Virus record (IMG/VR): IMGVR_UViG_3300034170_000047 | Coordinates: 1 to 24,400 of that record | Direction: 5' to 3' (one strand) | Length of the DNA: 24,400 nt | DNA from: a virus | Part shown: piece after piece, positions 22,946 through 24,400 of the stretch | Layout of the letters: every line of letters starts with the position of its first letter | Position numbering within the stretch: position 1 is the stretch's first letter | Notes under the pieces: generated by a model | Database searches by the model: none | The model's input: the letters and a program-made list of their open reading frames with translations, nothing else | Told to the model about the DNA's origin: nothing | Position numbers and translations under genes: made by a program

Positions 22946-23701
22946 TTACATGTCGGCTGCGTCAGCCCGTTCAGCAACTTCGGCCTTGCGGGACACATCT
23001 TTCTGGCCAGCCTTCACAGCTTCGTACACGGCCTCAGCACGCTTGAAGATGTACTCGGGCACGTAGCCCAGCTGCTTGGCCGACCAGTTGAAGAACGCGC
23101 CCTTAGGCGACTTGTCGCTGACAACCGACAGCTTGTAGGCACGAGCGAAGCGATCGCCACCCGACTGCTGAACCATCGTGTTCCACTTGCGGCTAGGTTT
23201 CAGCTGCGAGCGGGACATCGACAGTACCACGTCTTCGATGTGTGGCTTGGCCTCGGTGCTGTCCGGGTGGACCAGGAGGCAGAAATGTTGGTGAGTGTAA
23301 GAAATATCCCAAGCGTCAGGTTGCTCCTGATTCTTGATCCACTCCTCTGCTTCTTCTTCGGTGTTGGCTGCGACACCGAAACCGCCGCCTTGATCACGAT
23401 CCTTCCAAGCCACGTATTCAGAGCGGAAGAAGCACGGCACCAACAGCACGCTATCGCCCAACAGCACGTTGCTGGAGGTGTTGAACAGCATGCCTTCCTC
23501 GGCGCCTTCGATATAGGCGTCTTCGGATTTTTTGCGCTGAGGCGACAGATCCTGGATGATGGTAAGTCGCGGGAGCGACATATCATCGGTGGTAACCCCT
23601 TCACTGCCGCGCCCGGTGTCCTGGACGTAATCCGGACGTTCGCCGCCGAACAAAGCCATCTCTTGGTCGGCGGATGCTGCTGCCAATTCTTTCTTAGCCA
23701 T
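22946..23701 (-). CDS. Conserved phage protein of unknown function, early operon
   Basis: A 251-residue, mainly acidic soluble protein. Visible parts: an alanine-rich N-terminus (MAKKELAAASADQEMALFGG), DDMSLPRLTIIQDLSPQRKKSEDAYIEGAEEGMLFNT (about 39-75) and LGDSVLLVPCFFRSEYVAWKDRDQGGGF (about 81-108), then VLSMSRSQLKPSRKWNTMVQQSGG (about 162-185). No membrane segment or catalytic motif. Proteins of this kind occur next to phage replication genes, but I cannot name a domain. Its place beside the SSB-like protein and polymerase suggests a DNA-binding or replication accessory role. The ribosome site (GAAGTGAG) is weak and distant. Confidence 0.72.
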   Translation of the reverse strand: MAKKELAAASADQEMALFGGERPDYVQDTGRGSEGVTTDDMSLPRLTIIQDLSPQRKKSEDAYIEGAEEGMLFNTSSNVLLGDSVLLVPCFFRSEYVAWKDRDQGGGFGVAANTEEEAEEWIKNQEQPDAWDISYTHQHFCLLVHPDSTEAKPHIEDVVLSMSRSQLKPSRKWNTMVQQSGGDRFARAYKLSVVSDKSPKGAFFNWSAKQLGYVPEYIFKRAEAVYEAVKAGQKDVSRKAEVAERADAADM

Positions 23702-23749
23702 TTTCTTTTCTCACTTCTTCGTTAGCCCATTATTGGGCGGGGTCTTGCT

Positions 23750-23826
23750 TGGTGGGCCTGCAGGGACTCGAACCCTGGACCAAGGGATTATGAGTCCCTT
23801 GCTCTAACCATCTGAGCTACAGGCCC
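23750..23826 (-). tRNA. tRNA with CAU anticodon (probable tRNA-Ile2)
   Basis: A full cloverleaf reads on the - strand: acceptor GGGCCTG/CAGGCCC, D-arm GCTC...GAGC, anticodon stem AGGGA/TCCCT with loop CTCATAA (anticodon CAU), variable loop TGGTC, T-arm CAGGG TTCGAGT CCCTG, discriminator A and encoded CCA (23750-23752). CAU reads Met, or Ile AUA after lysidine modification. Pairs C4-G69 and C5-G68 match the known preference of the TilS lysidine enzyme, so tRNA-Ile2 is favoured. The gene lies between two early CDSs, 5 bases after the upstream stop, and is probably processed out of that transcript. Confidence 0.93.
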
Positions 23827-23831
23827 GTTGA

Positions 23832-24368
23832 TTACTTCTTGGTCACAGAAGCACGCATGAACGGCGTGTACTTGACCAATTTGGTGATCTTGTCGAACAG
23901 GGATTCATCGTCCAGGTCGGATTCGCCCGGCACGAATTCCACTGCGCCTTCGGACGCCTCTTTTTCGAGGTCCTTTACGATGGACTTAAGGGAGGACGGG
24001 TTGACGCCTTCCTTGATGACGTCCGGATAGCCGTTTTCGCGCAGGAATTCGAACAGAGCTTCCTGGGTTTCTTTCGGCTGGGTGCAATAAGCGTCCTTGG
24101 CGATACCGAGGCGACCCACGCCAGCGATGTTCATTGAGGTTACTTCATCAGCCAGGAAACGCTCAGGCACGACGCGCAGGCGAATCACGTCAAATTCAGC
24201 GCCCAGGCGGGTGCTTTCATCCTGGGCCTGTTTGGCCAGGCGCTGCAGTTCAACCATGCGGGCGGCGAGTTTGGTGTAGGGCTGGTCTTTGTACTCGTTA
24301 TACCACACAAGCGCGGGATCGATGACTGGGTCGTCCAGATCATCATGTTCAGGGGTGGGGAGTGTCAT
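23832..24368 (-). CDS. Conserved phage protein of unknown function
   Basis: A 178-residue, strongly acidic protein at the start of the visible early operon. The start ATG has GAGG about 8 bases upstream. Residues about 33-60 (KLAARMVELQRLAKQAQDESTRLGAEFD) form a probable coiled coil. The following part (RVVPERFLADEVTSMNIAGVGRLGIAKDAYCTQP and FEFLRENGYPDVIKEGVNPSSLKSIVKD) is well folded by composition and ends FTPFMRASVTKK in style (YTPFMRASVTKK here). Similar proteins are common in phage early regions, without known function. The rest of the operon upstream is outside the window. Confidence 0.7.
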   Translation of the reverse strand: MTLPTPEHDDLDDPVIDPALVWYNEYKDQPYTKLAARMVELQRLAKQAQDESTRLGAEFDVIRLRVVPERFLADEVTSMNIAGVGRLGIAKDAYCTQPKETQEALFEFLRENGYPDVIKEGVNPSSLKSIVKDLEKEASEGAVEFVPGESDLDDESLFDKITKLVKYTPFMRASVTKK

Positions 24369-24400
24369 TGTACATCCTCGGCGAAAGAGGTCAGGGGAGT

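Noticed and set aside
23750-23826. Initiator tRNA or an attachment site at the tRNA
   Set aside because: The first acceptor pair is a normal G-C, unlike bacterial initiator tRNA, and no integrase or direct repeat is seen in the window, so an att site is not supported.
1-24400. CRISPR arrays, insertion sequences, integrase or lysogeny genes
   Set aside because: No regularly spaced repeats, transposase, recombinase or repressor motifs were seen on either strand.

Overview
The window is part of the genome of a tailed bacteriophage with a contractile tail (myovirus). The proteins look proteobacterial: Shine-Dalgarno sites are of the AGGAG type, GC content is moderately high (about 55% by eye), and one phage protein ends in the DDDIPF tail typical of bacterial SSBs. 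A Pseudomonas-like or other gammaproteobacterial host is plausible but not proven. No integrase, repressor or other lysogeny gene is visible here.

Layout. The + strand (1-15751) is a tightly packed late operon: the end of an upstream gene, major capsid protein (DUF2184 type), head-tail connector and neck proteins, tail sheath (DUF3383 type), tail tube (DUF3277 type), a tail assembly chaperone pair with a probable -1 ribosomal frameshift, a short tape measure, then baseplate (Dit-like, plug, hub, HxH-tipped spike, wedge, J-like, DUF2612), fiber, fiber assembly protein and a lysis block (membrane protein, GH108-type endolysin, 3-TM holin). It ends at a hairpin terminator (15756-15776) between convergent operons.

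The - strand (24368 down to 15785) is an early/replication operon. In transcription order it holds an unknown protein, a CAU-anticodon tRNA (probably tRNA-Ile2), a second unknown protein, an SSB-like protein, a family A DNA polymerase with proofreading domain (DpoZ candidate), a PrimPol-SF3 helicase, PurZ, MazZ, DatZ, a PD-(D/E)XK nuclease and a DUF5664-type putative dATP/dGTP diphosphohydrolase.

The main result is a complete 2-aminoadenine (Z-genome) cassette. MazZ should convert dGTP to dGMP. PurZ (Ser in place of the catalytic Asp of PurA) should join dGMP to aspartate, and host PurB and kinases should finish dZTP. DatZ should remove dATP, and the phage polymerase should copy the genome with Z replacing A. 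Here the cassette sits in a contractile-tailed phage and is co-transcribed with two further enzymes, the nuclease and the DUF5664 protein, whose link to Z-DNA metabolism appears worth testing. The -1 frameshift in the tail chaperone genes and the tRNA are secondary points of interest. Every base is within about 150 nt of a gene; there is no long empty stretch.
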